Assembly: GCF_035917235.1 (NCBI RefSeq)
Contig: NZ_CP108423.1
Span: 434,001 to 498,000 of the forward strand
Source of the DNA: Streptomyces sp. NBC_01294
Lineage (GTDB): Bacteria > Actinomycetota > Actinomycetes > Streptomycetales > Streptomycetaceae
Reading direction: 5' to 3'
DNA: 64,000 nucleotides
Shown in pieces: positions 56,515-63,502 of the stretch. Positions within the stretch are counted from its first letter, which is position 1. Each line of letters begins with the position of its first letter. The position numbers were made by a program, and so were the translations under genes. The notes beneath the pieces are model-generated. The model did not search any database. It was not told the DNA's origin and saw nothing but the letters and a program-made list of their open reading frames with translations.

Positions 56515-57519
56515 ATGGGTAAAGAACGCCGCCTGCTCACTCTTGTCATCTGCCTGGTCCTGGGGGCCGGGCTGGCCGCCGCCGTGCTGGGGGCTTCGCG
56601 GGCAACCGCTCCTCACACGGGGTCGGCGGCCGGCGGTCCGGCGCCGTCCGACTACGTGGACATACGTGACGTTCCGCGCGTCCCGGCTCCCGCCCGCGCG
56701 CCCGCCGCGCGGGCCGACTCCTCGCCCGGCTCGATGGTGGTCGAGTGCGGCCGCAACGAGCAGGGCCACTACAACGAGGACAATCTGGTGGTCTCGCCCG
56801 GCCTGCGCTCCGGCGCCCACCACACGCACGCGTACGTGGGCAACCTCTCCACGGACGCGATGTCGACCGACGCCTCCCTGGACGCGGCCGCCACGAGCTG
56901 TGCGGGCGGCGACCGGTCGACGTACTACTGGCCCGTCCTGCGGCGCCTGGACCGGCCGGGCACGCGCCCGCACGAGCGCGCGGCGGGGCATGGGAACGCG
57001 GGCGCGATCCTGCCCGAGGCCTCGGTCCTGGTGGAGTTCCGCGGCAGTCCGGTGAGCAAGGTGGTGGCGATGCCCCGCTTCCTGCGCGGGATGACGGGCG
57101 ACGCCGTCGCCCACACCGCGGACAGCGACGCCGACGTCCGCGCCCGCTGGGGATGTTCCAGCTTCCCCGACCGGTCCACCACCCGCTATCCGCGCTGCCC
57201 CGAGGGCGACCGCGTGACCCGCACCCTGATCTTTCCCAGCTGCTGGAACGGCCTCGACACCGCCGGCGCCGGGCACCGCTCGCACCTGCGCTTCCCCGCC
57301 GCGAACGGCGTCTGCCCCGCCAACACCTTCCCGGTGCCCGAACTGCGGGTCTCCCTCGCCTACGAGGTCCCCGCGGGCGTGCCCGTGGCGATCGACTCCT
57401 TCCCCGAGCAGCGGCACAGCCCCAAGACGGACCACGCGATGTTCGTGAACGCGATGACCGAGCGCCGGATGGCCGCGGTGGTCGGCTGCCTCAACGAGGG
57501 CCGCGCCTGCCGGAACTGA
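56515..57519 (+). CDS. Secreted or membrane-anchored DUF1996 protein
   Basis: A 334-residue protein with an N-terminal hydrophobic segment (LLTLVICLVLGAGLAAAVLG), a Pro/Ala spacer, then a DUF1996 domain: RSGAHHTHAYVGNLSTDAMS, CWNGLDTAG, HLRFPAANGVCPANTFPVPE, and SPKTDHAMFVNAMTERRM. The His/Asp pattern suggests a polysaccharide- or metal-binding extracellular domain; activity unknown. It directly precedes the ECF sigma gene and may be under its control. Confidence 0.85.
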   Translation: MGKERRLLTLVICLVLGAGLAAAVLGASRATAPHTGSAAGGPAPSDYVDIRDVPRVPAPARAPAARADSSPGSMVVECGRNEQGHYNEDNLVVSPGLRSGAHHTHAYVGNLSTDAMSTDASLDAAATSCAGGDRSTYYWPVLRRLDRPGTRPHERAAGHGNAGAILPEASVLVEFRGSPVSKVVAMPRFLRGMTGDAVAHTADSDADVRARWGCSSFPDRSTTRYPRCPEGDRVTRTLIFPSCWNGLDTAGAGHRSHLRFPAANGVCPANTFPVPELRVSLAYEVPAGVPVAIDSFPEQRHSPKTDHAMFVNAMTERRMAAVVGCLNEGRACRN

Positions 57520-57530
57520 GTGACACAGGT

Positions 57531-57561
57531 CACGTGAACCGGAAGCACCCCTGTTCACGTG
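57531..57561. promoter_or_regulatory. Inverted repeat before the ECF sigma gene
   Basis: CACGTGAAC (57531-57539) and its exact complement GTTCACGTG (57553-57561) with a 13-base gap, between the DUF1996 stop and the sigma gene. Possible operator, or part of the sigma factor's own promoter. Confidence 0.45.
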
Positions 57562-57603
57562 TTCCGACCGCACCACGCAAGCGAGGAAGACGGAGAGGGT
57601 GAG

Positions 57604-58215
57604 ATGGCCGGACCACTGTGGCCCCGCGCTCGGCGGGGCTCGACCGACGAGGCACTGATCAAATCGGTGTACGAGGAGCACGGCCACGCCCTGCTCGCGT
57701 ACGCCACCCGGCTGACCGGGGACCGGGCCGCCGCCGAGGACGTCGTCCAGGAGACGCTCATCCGGGCCTGGCGGCATTCCGAAGTCCTGGTCAACGGGAA
57801 GGGTTCGGTGCGCGGCTGGCTGCTCACCGTGGCCCGCAACATCATCACCGACCGCTACCGGGCCAAGGCCGCCCGGCCGCCGGAGGTCTCCGGGTCCGCC
57901 GCCGCTCCCCCGGTGGAGGCGGACCACGCCGACTCCGTGGTGGACAGCATGACGGTCCTGGGCGCCCTCGACCAGCTGTCGCCGGAGCACCGGGACGTCC
58001 TCAAGGAGTTGTACTACCGGCAGCTCAGCGTCGCGGAGGCCGCCGACAGCCTCGGCATTCCGGCAGGGACGGTCAAATCGCGCTCGCACTACGCGCTCAA
58101 GGCGCTGCGCGACGTTTTCAAGAGCGACGGCTTCAAGGACAGCAGCTTCAGAGAAGACAAACGATCGGGCAGGCCGCCCCAGCAGCCCGCCGGACTGCGT
58201 GAGGTGGTGGCATGA
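57604..58215 (+). CDS. ECF (sigma-70 family) RNA polymerase sigma factor
   Basis: A 203-residue sigma factor; ATG 57604 with GAGGGTG is preferred over GTG 57559. Region 2 is YEEHGHALLAYATRLTGDRA followed by DVVQETLIRAWRH and WLLTVARNIITDRYRAKAAR. Region 4 is LSPEHRDVLKELYYRQLSVA with the helix-turn-helix ADSLGIPAGTVKSRSHYALK. Its stop overlaps the anti-sigma start (ATGA), so the two are made in step. Stimulus unknown, probably at the cell envelope. Confidence 0.93.
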   Translation: MAGPLWPRARRGSTDEALIKSVYEEHGHALLAYATRLTGDRAAAEDVVQETLIRAWRHSEVLVNGKGSVRGWLLTVARNIITDRYRAKAARPPEVSGSAAAPPVEADHADSVVDSMTVLGALDQLSPEHRDVLKELYYRQLSVAEAADSLGIPAGTVKSRSHYALKALRDVFKSDGFKDSSFREDKRSGRPPQQPAGLREVVA

Positions 58216-58934
58216 ACCGGCAGCGGCACGAGGAGCAACTGCTCGGCCCGTACGTGCTCGGCGTCCTGGACGCCGAGGAGGTCCGCCGGATCGAGGAACA
58301 CGTGAGCGGGTGCGTGCAGTGCCGGGAGGAGGTGGCCGCGTTGCGCGAGATGGAAGCGGCACTGGGCGAGGTTCCCGAGGAGGCGTTCCTCGACGGCCCG
58401 CCGCAGGGAGGTGACCTGCTGCTCCAGCGCACCCTGCGGCAGATGCGCGGTGAGCGGGCCGGTGAACAGCGTCGGCGCGCCGGGCTCGCGGGACTGGCCG
58501 TGGCTGCCTCGCTGGCGGCCGTGTTCTTCGCCGGTACGCAGCTGGGCACCGCCGATTCGGGGCCCGTCGCGCTGCCCCCGCCACCGTCCCCGACGGCTAC
58601 GGCGGACCCCTCGCTGCCGCCCAAGAACAGCAAGGTGGCCTCGGCGACGGATCCGGGCACGGGCGCGCGGATGACCGTGCGGATGACGCCGGCCGCGAAG
58701 TGGGTGCGGGTCAACGCGGCGGTCACGGGAGTGCCGCCGGGCGAGCGGTGCCGGCTGGTCGTGGTCTCCAAGGACGGCACGCGCACCACCGCCGGCGGCT
58801 GGGTCACGGGCAACCAGACCGGTGAGTCCAAGGGGGCGTCGCTGGACGGTTCGGCGGCCGTGGACCAGGCGGACGTGAAGGCGATCCTGGTCGAGAACGA
58901 GGCGGGCAGGACGTTCGTGTCCGTACCGGTCTGA
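58212..58934 (+). CDS. Zinc-binding membrane anti-sigma factor
   Basis: A 240-residue protein. The N-terminal cytoplasmic domain has the ZAS signature H-x3-C-x2-C in EEHVSGCVQCREE, which grips the sigma factor. A single membrane span follows (AGLAGLAVAASLAAVFFAGT) and then an extracytoplasmic domain (MTVRMTPAAKWVRVNAAVTG) that should sense envelope state. Overlaps the sigma gene by four bases. Confidence 0.92.
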   Translation: MNRQRHEEQLLGPYVLGVLDAEEVRRIEEHVSGCVQCREEVAALREMEAALGEVPEEAFLDGPPQGGDLLLQRTLRQMRGERAGEQRRRAGLAGLAVAASLAAVFFAGTQLGTADSGPVALPPPPSPTATADPSLPPKNSKVASATDPGTGARMTVRMTPAAKWVRVNAAVTGVPPGERCRLVVVSKDGTRTTAGGWVTGNQTGESKGASLDGSAAVDQADVKAILVENEAGRTFVSVPV

Positions 58935-58960
58935 CCTCCGAGCCCGAGCCGGAACGTGAC

Positions 58961-58993
58961 GGAGCCCGGGAGCATATCCAGCTCCCGGGCTCC
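58961..58993. terminator. Bidirectional terminator
   Basis: Perfect 13-bp stem (GGAGCCCGGGAGC and complement) with the loop ATATCCA. It ends the sigma/anti-sigma operon from the left and the RNA-bearing operon from the right. Just before it on the minus strand a second hairpin GTGTGC...GCACAC (59017-58995) occurs. Confidence 0.85.
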
Positions 58994-59035
58994 TGTGTGC
59001 CACCCAATTGCGCACACCGGCACGTTTAAGAGTCG

Positions 59036-59148
59036 CGGATCATTCTGAGATCGACGTGTTCTACCTTTGAACTACCGCGCCACGAGAAGAGGCACAGAGG
59101 GGACTTGAACCCCCATCCATCGATGATCGTCCACGCTCGGTCGATCCG
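59036..59148 (-). ncRNA. Permuted tRNA-like RNA module 2 (YrlA/Y-RNA-like)
   Basis: Read on the minus strand: outer stem CGGATC (59148-59143) pairs with GATCCG (59041-59036). Inner stem ATCGATG (59124-59118) pairs with CGTCGAT (59056-59050). T-arm is GGGGG-TTCAAGT-CCCCT (59114-59098). Acceptor 3' strand CTGTGCC (59097-59091) pairs with 5' strand GGCGCGG (59081-59075) through two G-U pairs, joined by the 9-base loop TCTTCTCGT. Bases TA follow, then D-arm GTTC-AAAGGTA-GAAC (59072-59058) with the usual GG. The halves are in the reverse order of a normal tRNA and no anticodon loop is formed. No CCA is encoded. This matches the tRNA-mimic plan of bacterial YrlA Y RNAs. Confidence 0.75.
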
Positions 59149-59176
59149 GTGTTCGGCGGCGAATACTGAGACTGGA

Positions 59177-59309
59177 GCGAGAATCTGAGATTTACGGGGC
59201 CGCCTCTACCAGCTTGGGCCACCCCGGCACGCAATGCCGGGGGAGGGATTCGAACCCCCAACTGACACCCCAGTTCAGCTTCAACATCAGTTTCAGCTTG
59301 CGCTCTCGC
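59177..59309 (-). ncRNA. Permuted tRNA-like RNA module 1 (YrlA/Y-RNA-like)
   Basis: Read on the minus strand: GCGA (59309-59306) pairs with TCGC (59180-59177). A side hairpin AGC-GCAA-GCT (59304-59295) has a GNRA loop. GAAACTGA (59294-59287) pairs with TCAGATTC (59188-59181) with one A-A mismatch. GGGGT (59271-59267) pairs with GCCCC (59200-59196) where an anticodon stem would be. Variable GTCAGTT is followed by T-arm GGGGG-TTCGAAT-CCCTC (59259-59243). Acceptor 3' strand CCCCGGC (59242-59236) pairs perfectly with 5' strand GCCGGGG (59228-59222) through the 7-base cap ATTGCGT. Bases TG follow, then D-arm with CTGGTAG in its loop (59219-59202). Permuted order, no anticodon, no CCA. Confidence 0.78.
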
Positions 59310-59312
59310 GCA

Positions 59313-59334
59313 CCCCCTGCAGACATACAGAGGG
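59313..59334 (-). other. Hairpin between the protein gene and the RNA modules
   Basis: CCCTCTG (59334-59328) can pair with CAGGGGG (59319-59313, one G-U) over an 8-base loop, 11 bases after the stop codon of the upstream gene. It may mark the mRNA end or a processing point that separates mRNA from the RNA modules. Confidence 0.45.
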
Positions 59335-59345
59335 AGATTTCGGGG

Positions 59346-60077
59346 CTACCTGAACAGGTAGCCGAACACCGCGTCGCCGACCCGCTGGTCGGTGACCTCG
59401 GCGCTGTTGGCCTCCTCGCGGGCGAACTTGACGGCCTGCTGGAGCTTCTCCACGCGGTCGAGCAGCTCGTTCACCCTGCGGGCCGGCAGCGCACCGGAGA
59501 ACTTCACGGTCGTCCAGTACCCGACCGGGACGTCCTCGTAGTAGACCTCGACCTGCGCCGGGTGCTTCTCGGTGGCCTCGGCCTTGACGTGGTTGCGCGG
59601 GACCTTCTTGGTGCGGATCGTGCGCACGGGGTCCGTCTTCCAGGAGTCCGTGGACGGGTCCAGGTTCCAGGACTCGGAGGCGTCCAGCACCGGCAGCTTC
59701 CGCACGAAGGTGTTCATGTCGGTGAGCTGCTTCTCGAGGAAGAGCAGGTAGGGCACGGGCACCTGCGCCAGCAGGACCGTCCCGTCCACGACGACGTCGG
59801 CGGCCGCACTGCGGTTCGCCCAGTCCTTGGTCGCCGTCACGTCGAACAGCCGCGTCAGGGTCCCCGCCGTCGCCCGCAGCACGTCCTCGGCCTTGACCTG
59901 CACCCGGGTGGACTCGGGCGGCAACTGCTCGCCCTCCTCGTCCTTGGGCTGGTAGGTCCGGGAGATGCCGGCCAGCAGGGCGGGCTTCTGGACGTCGTGG
60001 TGAGCCTGCGTGAGCTCCTGGAGGGACTTGGACTTGACGCCCTTTTCCACTGCGATGATCTGATTCAGCTTCGGCAC
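59346..60077 (-). CDS. Conserved actinobacterial protein of unknown function next to tRNA-like RNAs
   Basis: A 243-residue protein starting at GTG 60077, nine bases after the stop of the helical-repeat gene and about 36 bases before the first tRNA-like module. Sequence: PKLNQIIAVEKGVKSKSLQEL, KPALLAGISRTYQPKDEEGE, AEDVLRATAGTLTRLFDVTA, PYLLFLEKQLTDMNTFVRKL, RTIRTKKVPRNHVKAEAT, and an Asn/Glu/Arg-rich helical end. There is no signal peptide or membrane span. The Lys/Arg-rich TIRTKKVPRNHVK stretch could touch RNA. I believe it is catalogued as DUF7873 but cannot verify this. Position suggests it is the protein partner or processing factor of the RNAs (inference). Confidence 0.75.
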   Translation of the reverse strand: MPKLNQIIAVEKGVKSKSLQELTQAHHDVQKPALLAGISRTYQPKDEEGEQLPPESTRVQVKAEDVLRATAGTLTRLFDVTATKDWANRSAAADVVVDGTVLLAQVPVPYLLFLEKQLTDMNTFVRKLPVLDASESWNLDPSTDSWKTDPVRTIRTKKVPRNHVKAEATEKHPAQVEVYYEDVPVGYWTTVKFSGALPARRVNELLDRVEKLQQAVKFAREEANSAEVTDQRVGDAVFGYLFR

Positions 60078-60086
60078 GTGATCAAC

Positions 60087-61508
60087 CTAGCAGTCGATTG
60101 TCCGATCATTCACCGGGATTTCCGGCACCCCGGCGCGGTCGAGCAGGCGGCGCATGTCCCCGGCGGGAAGCGCCGGGTTGGCCGCTGCGGCCGCCGCCGC
60201 GTCCCGGTCGGGATCGGCGAGCAGTGCGCGGATCCGGGCCACGGGGAGCCGCGGGTCCCGGCCGGCGTCCGCGCGCGTCTCCGGGTCCCGGCTGAGCCGG
60301 TCCAGGAGCTCCGGCTCCAGACCGGGGTCGCGCAGGGCCAGGCGCCGGCCCCTCGGGTCCGGGGAGTCGCCGAGGCGCGCGGCGAGCCCGGCGGCGGGGA
60401 AGCCCGGCCGGGTGACCAGCATGCCCACGGCGCGGTGGGTGCCGTTCAGGTAGAGGTCGAGGAGCAGCTCGGGCGGCGGTTCCGGGTGGAACTCGGCGAG
60501 CAGCAGCCGTACGGCGAAGTCCTCGTCCCGCGCGAGCAGTTCGACGGCGTCGGCCGGCAGGCCGGGGCAGACCGCGGCGCTGCGCCGCAGCCAGGTGTGC
60601 GCGGACTGGGCGCACCGCCGCAGGAACGCGGCGTCCTCGCGGCGCTCCCACACCCAGTCGAGGGTGGACAGCCGGTCCTCGGCACCGACCGTGTAGTCGA
60701 TGGCGGCGCGCTGGGACTCGCTCAGTTCGGGGCGGGCGGAGACCTGGAGCCGGACCCGCGGGTCGGGGTCGACGGCCAGCCGCGCCACCAGGTCGGACGG
60801 GAGCGAGGGGTTGCCGGCGATCGCCGCGAGCCGTTCGCCCTCCGCGACCACGCGTTCGGCGAGTTCCCGGGTGAGCCGGCCCCTCGCCAGAACCTCGGAC
60901 ACCCCCGGCCATCCGTCCCCCAGTCGACCGGCCAGCCAGGTGGTCCGCTCCTCGTCCTCATGGCAGACCTGCAGGGCGGCGGCCTGCCGGACGTCCGGGT
61001 CCTCGTCGTGGAGGAGCCGCTCACGTGCCTCGTCCGCGAGCCGGTCCCAGACCCGGCAGGCCGCACTGCGGAACGCCGGGTGCCCGTGGTGCGCGAGACC
61101 CGCCAGGATGTGGGCGGGTGGAGCGCCCCACACGACCAGTTCGTGGCCCACCAGGCCGCGGGGGTGCGCCAGCAGCCGCTCGTACGCCCGGTCGGGCAGC
61201 GGGGCCACCCGCCGCCGGTAGGCCAGGGGGCCGTGCGCGAGGGTGAGGTGGACCGACGGGGCCGGGTCGTCGACCAGCCGGGCGCGCTGGCCGGGGTCGA
61301 CGCTGCCGTTCTCGGCGAGGGCCATCCGGACGTGGCGGTCCGGGTGGACCAGAACGGCCTCGATCACCTCTTGCGGCAGAACCGCGCGCTTCGCAACCGC
61401 TCGCCGCAGCCACTCGTCTTCGTGGCCGAGCAGCCGCAGCAGCACGTCCGCCGGTGCGGCCTCGTTCGATGCCAGCCCGTGCAGCAGCCCCGTCCACTGA
61501 TCGCCCAT
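60087..61508 (-). CDS. Leucine-rich-repeat-variant / HEAT-like helical repeat protein
   Basis: A 473-residue protein, ATG 61508 with GGAGGG upstream. It is a solenoid of roughly 20-25-residue helical repeats; recurring elements include VAKRAVLPQEVIEAVLVHPD, HVRMALAENGSVDP, AIAGNPSLPSDLVARLAVDP and DPRVRLQVSARPELS. No catalytic motif, signal peptide or TROVE/vWA domain is seen. Such solenoids bind proteins or RNA. It is the first gene of the operon that ends in the two tRNA-like modules. Confidence 0.75.
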   Translation of the reverse strand: MGDQWTGLLHGLASNEAAPADVLLRLLGHEDEWLRRAVAKRAVLPQEVIEAVLVHPDRHVRMALAENGSVDPGQRARLVDDPAPSVHLTLAHGPLAYRRRVAPLPDRAYERLLAHPRGLVGHELVVWGAPPAHILAGLAHHGHPAFRSAACRVWDRLADEARERLLHDEDPDVRQAAALQVCHEDEERTTWLAGRLGDGWPGVSEVLARGRLTRELAERVVAEGERLAAIAGNPSLPSDLVARLAVDPDPRVRLQVSARPELSESQRAAIDYTVGAEDRLSTLDWVWERREDAAFLRRCAQSAHTWLRRSAAVCPGLPADAVELLARDEDFAVRLLLAEFHPEPPPELLLDLYLNGTHRAVGMLVTRPGFPAAGLAARLGDSPDPRGRRLALRDPGLEPELLDRLSRDPETRADAGRDPRLPVARIRALLADPDRDAAAAAAANPALPAGDMRRLLDRAGVPEIPVNDRTIDC

Positions 61509-61599
61509 GCCCCGATCCCTCCCCCGAAGATCCAAAGCGGGCAGCGTAACAAGGAAGCCCACAGCCGGACCGATCATCACATTGCGGTCCATGACATCC

Positions 61600-61611
61600 T
61601 GTGACGTCACA
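61600..61611. promoter_or_regulatory. 12-bp palindrome in a divergent promoter region
   Basis: TGTGACGTCACA is a perfect palindrome centred between the divergent helical-repeat gene (start 61508) and ATP-grasp gene (start 61660). It could be an operator for either operon. Confidence 0.4.
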
Positions 61612-61659
61612 ACTCGCCGGACGGAATCGGCGGACGTCCGGGGAATTTGGGGAAGGTCG

Positions 61660-62565
61660 ATGAGGCTCTGCTTCCTGGTGGAGGAGCACTACCGCCACGA
61701 CGGCATGCCGAACGAGGTGATCGGGCAGCTGACCGCGTGGGGGCACCGGGTGGACGTGGTGCGGCCGGGCGGCTCGCTGCTGCGCATGACCGAGGCCGTG
61801 GACGCGGGTGCGCACGACGCCTGGGTGCTCAAAACGGTCTCCGGCGGCCCGGGGCTGACGCTCCTCGAAGCCGCCGCGGCGGCCGGGATGACCACGGTCA
61901 ACGACGCCCGGTCGATCCGGGGCGTACGGGACAAGGCACTGGCCGCCGCCATCGGGCGCGGCCGGGGACTGCCGCTGCCGCCCACGTACGCGGTGGCCTG
62001 CCCCGAACTGCTCCGGGAGATACCGGCGGCGGAGTACCCGCTCGTCGTCAAGCCCGCCGACGGCAGTTCCGGCCGGGCCGTGCACCTGGTGTCCTCGCCG
62101 GAGCGGCTGGAGTCGATGCTCCCCGAGCTCGCGGGCGAGGGCATGCTCATCGCCCAGCCGTACGTGCCCAACTCGGGCACGGACATCAAGGTGTACGGGG
62201 TCGGCGGCGAGCTCTTCGCGACCGAGCGCTGCTCCCCGCTGCACCCGGACCCCTCGGTGCGGGAGCGGCGCGTGCCGCTGTCGTCCGAGGTGGCGGCGAT
62301 CGCCGCCCAGGTGGGGGCCGTGTACGGGCTGGACCTGTACGGGGTGGACGTGCTGCTGGGCCCGGACGGTCCCGTCGTGGTCGACGTGAACGACTTCCCG
62401 AGCTTCCGTCAGGTGCCGGACGCGGCGGGGCGGGTGGCCCGCGCGGTCCTGGACCTGGCGCGGGCGGGCGGCTCGGCGCCGCCGCCGGTGATCGCGCCGC
62501 GGCCGTACGCGCTGCCGCTGTCGATTCCGGCGCAGGTTCCGGCCGCAGCGGGTGAAGCGGTATGA
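61660..62565 (+). CDS. RimK-like ATP-grasp ligase 1
   Basis: A 301-residue ATP-grasp protein, ATG 61660 with GGAAGG. The fold is visible as an N-terminal pre-grasp domain (RLCFLVEEHYRHDGMPNEVI), then LVVKPADGSSGRAVHLVSS (ATP lysine and glycine-rich loop), IAQPYVPNSGTDIKVYGVGG, and the metal-binding GVDVLLGPDGPVVVDVNDFP. Such enzymes join a carboxylate to an amine using ATP. The closest groups are RimK and inositol-phosphate-kinase-like ligases. Overlaps the next ATP-grasp gene by four bases; the two enzymes may act as a pair. Confidence 0.85.
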   Translation: MRLCFLVEEHYRHDGMPNEVIGQLTAWGHRVDVVRPGGSLLRMTEAVDAGAHDAWVLKTVSGGPGLTLLEAAAAAGMTTVNDARSIRGVRDKALAAAIGRGRGLPLPPTYAVACPELLREIPAAEYPLVVKPADGSSGRAVHLVSSPERLESMLPELAGEGMLIAQPYVPNSGTDIKVYGVGGELFATERCSPLHPDPSVRERRVPLSSEVAAIAAQVGAVYGLDLYGVDVLLGPDGPVVVDVNDFPSFRQVPDAAGRVARAVLDLARAGGSAPPPVIAPRPYALPLSIPAQVPAAAGEAV

Positions 62566-63359
62566 GGGTCGGACTGATCACCCCGGAACCCGGGCATCCG
62601 CTGCTCGCGGCCGCCACCGCGCTGCTGGCTCCGGAGCACACCGTCGAGGCGCTCGATCCGCGCACGCCCGGGGACACCACCCTGCCCCCGGCCGATGTGT
62701 ACCTGCTGAAGTCGCGGACGCCACACGCCCTGGAGCTCGCACGGTCGCTGGAAGGGCGGGGCGCGGCCGTGCTGAACTCCGCGGCGGCCACCGCGCTGTG
62801 CCAGGACCGGACGGAGATGGCGGAGCTCGCCCTGCGGGCCGGGCTGCCATTCGCGGCCACCCGCATGGTCGGCTCCCTCGCGGCGTGGGCGTCCGGGACG
62901 CGGCTGCGCGCCCCCGTGGTGGTCAAGAGCCTGCGCAGCCGCCGGGGCGATCTTGTCGCGCGCGCCGACGACGACGCCGGGCTGCGGGAGTTGGCGCGGG
63001 CCTGGCCGCGCGAGCCGGTCGTGGTGCAGGAGTACGCGGCCAACAACGGCTGGGACCACAAACTGTGGGCCGTCGGGGATCAGATCTTCGCGGCCCGGCG
63101 CCGCTCCGAACTCTCGCCCGGAGGGCGTGGCCCCGACCTGCCGCTGTCCCTGGACGAACTGCCCGCCGGATGGGCCGGCCTGGTGCACGAGGTGGGCGCG
63201 GTGTTCGCGCTGGACGTGTACGGCGTGGACATCATCGACACCGGCGGCGGGACTCCGCTGATCGTGGACGTCAATGCCTTCCCCGGCATCCGCGGCCAGT
63301 CCGGCGCCCCTGAGGCCCTCGCGGCACTGACCCTGCGCCGGGCCGCCGAGCGGGCCTGA
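62562..63359 (+). CDS. RimK-like ATP-grasp ligase 2
   Basis: A 265-residue ATP-grasp protein coupled to the previous gene (ATGA). It has VYLLKSRTPHALELARSLEG in the pre-grasp domain, APVVVKSLRSRRGDLVARAD at the ATP lysine, VVVQEYAANNGWDHKLWAVG, and the metal-binding DVYGVDIIDTGGGTPLIVDVNAFP end. It is shorter than its partner and only distantly similar, so not a recent duplication. No precursor peptide was found nearby. Confidence 0.84.
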   Translation: MRVGLITPEPGHPLLAAATALLAPEHTVEALDPRTPGDTTLPPADVYLLKSRTPHALELARSLEGRGAAVLNSAAATALCQDRTEMAELALRAGLPFAATRMVGSLAAWASGTRLRAPVVVKSLRSRRGDLVARADDDAGLRELARAWPREPVVVQEYAANNGWDHKLWAVGDQIFAARRRSELSPGGRGPDLPLSLDELPAGWAGLVHEVGAVFALDVYGVDIIDTGGGTPLIVDVNAFPGIRGQSGAPEALAALTLRRAAERA

Positions 63360-63502
63360 CCACCGTCCGGCAGGTACCGACGGGCGGACGGCCGCTCCGG
63401 ACAAGGCGAACAGCAGGTCCGGACGGGCGAATGCACCGGGCGCGACGCCCGCGGCCCGGTTTCGTGGCGCGGACGGGCGGCGGGCGCGGTGAGGATCGGG
63501 GC

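Noticed and set aside
59000..59345. Ordinary tRNA genes, suggested by TTCGAAT and TTCAAGT T-loops
   Set aside because: The 5' halves lie after the 3' halves and no anticodon loop forms; a normal cloverleaf cannot be drawn in either orientation. Reported instead as permuted tRNA-like RNAs.
59214..61604. A 796-codon open frame on the plus strand
   Set aside because: It is antisense to two well-supported minus-strand genes and to the RNA modules; it has no ribosome site or family resemblance.
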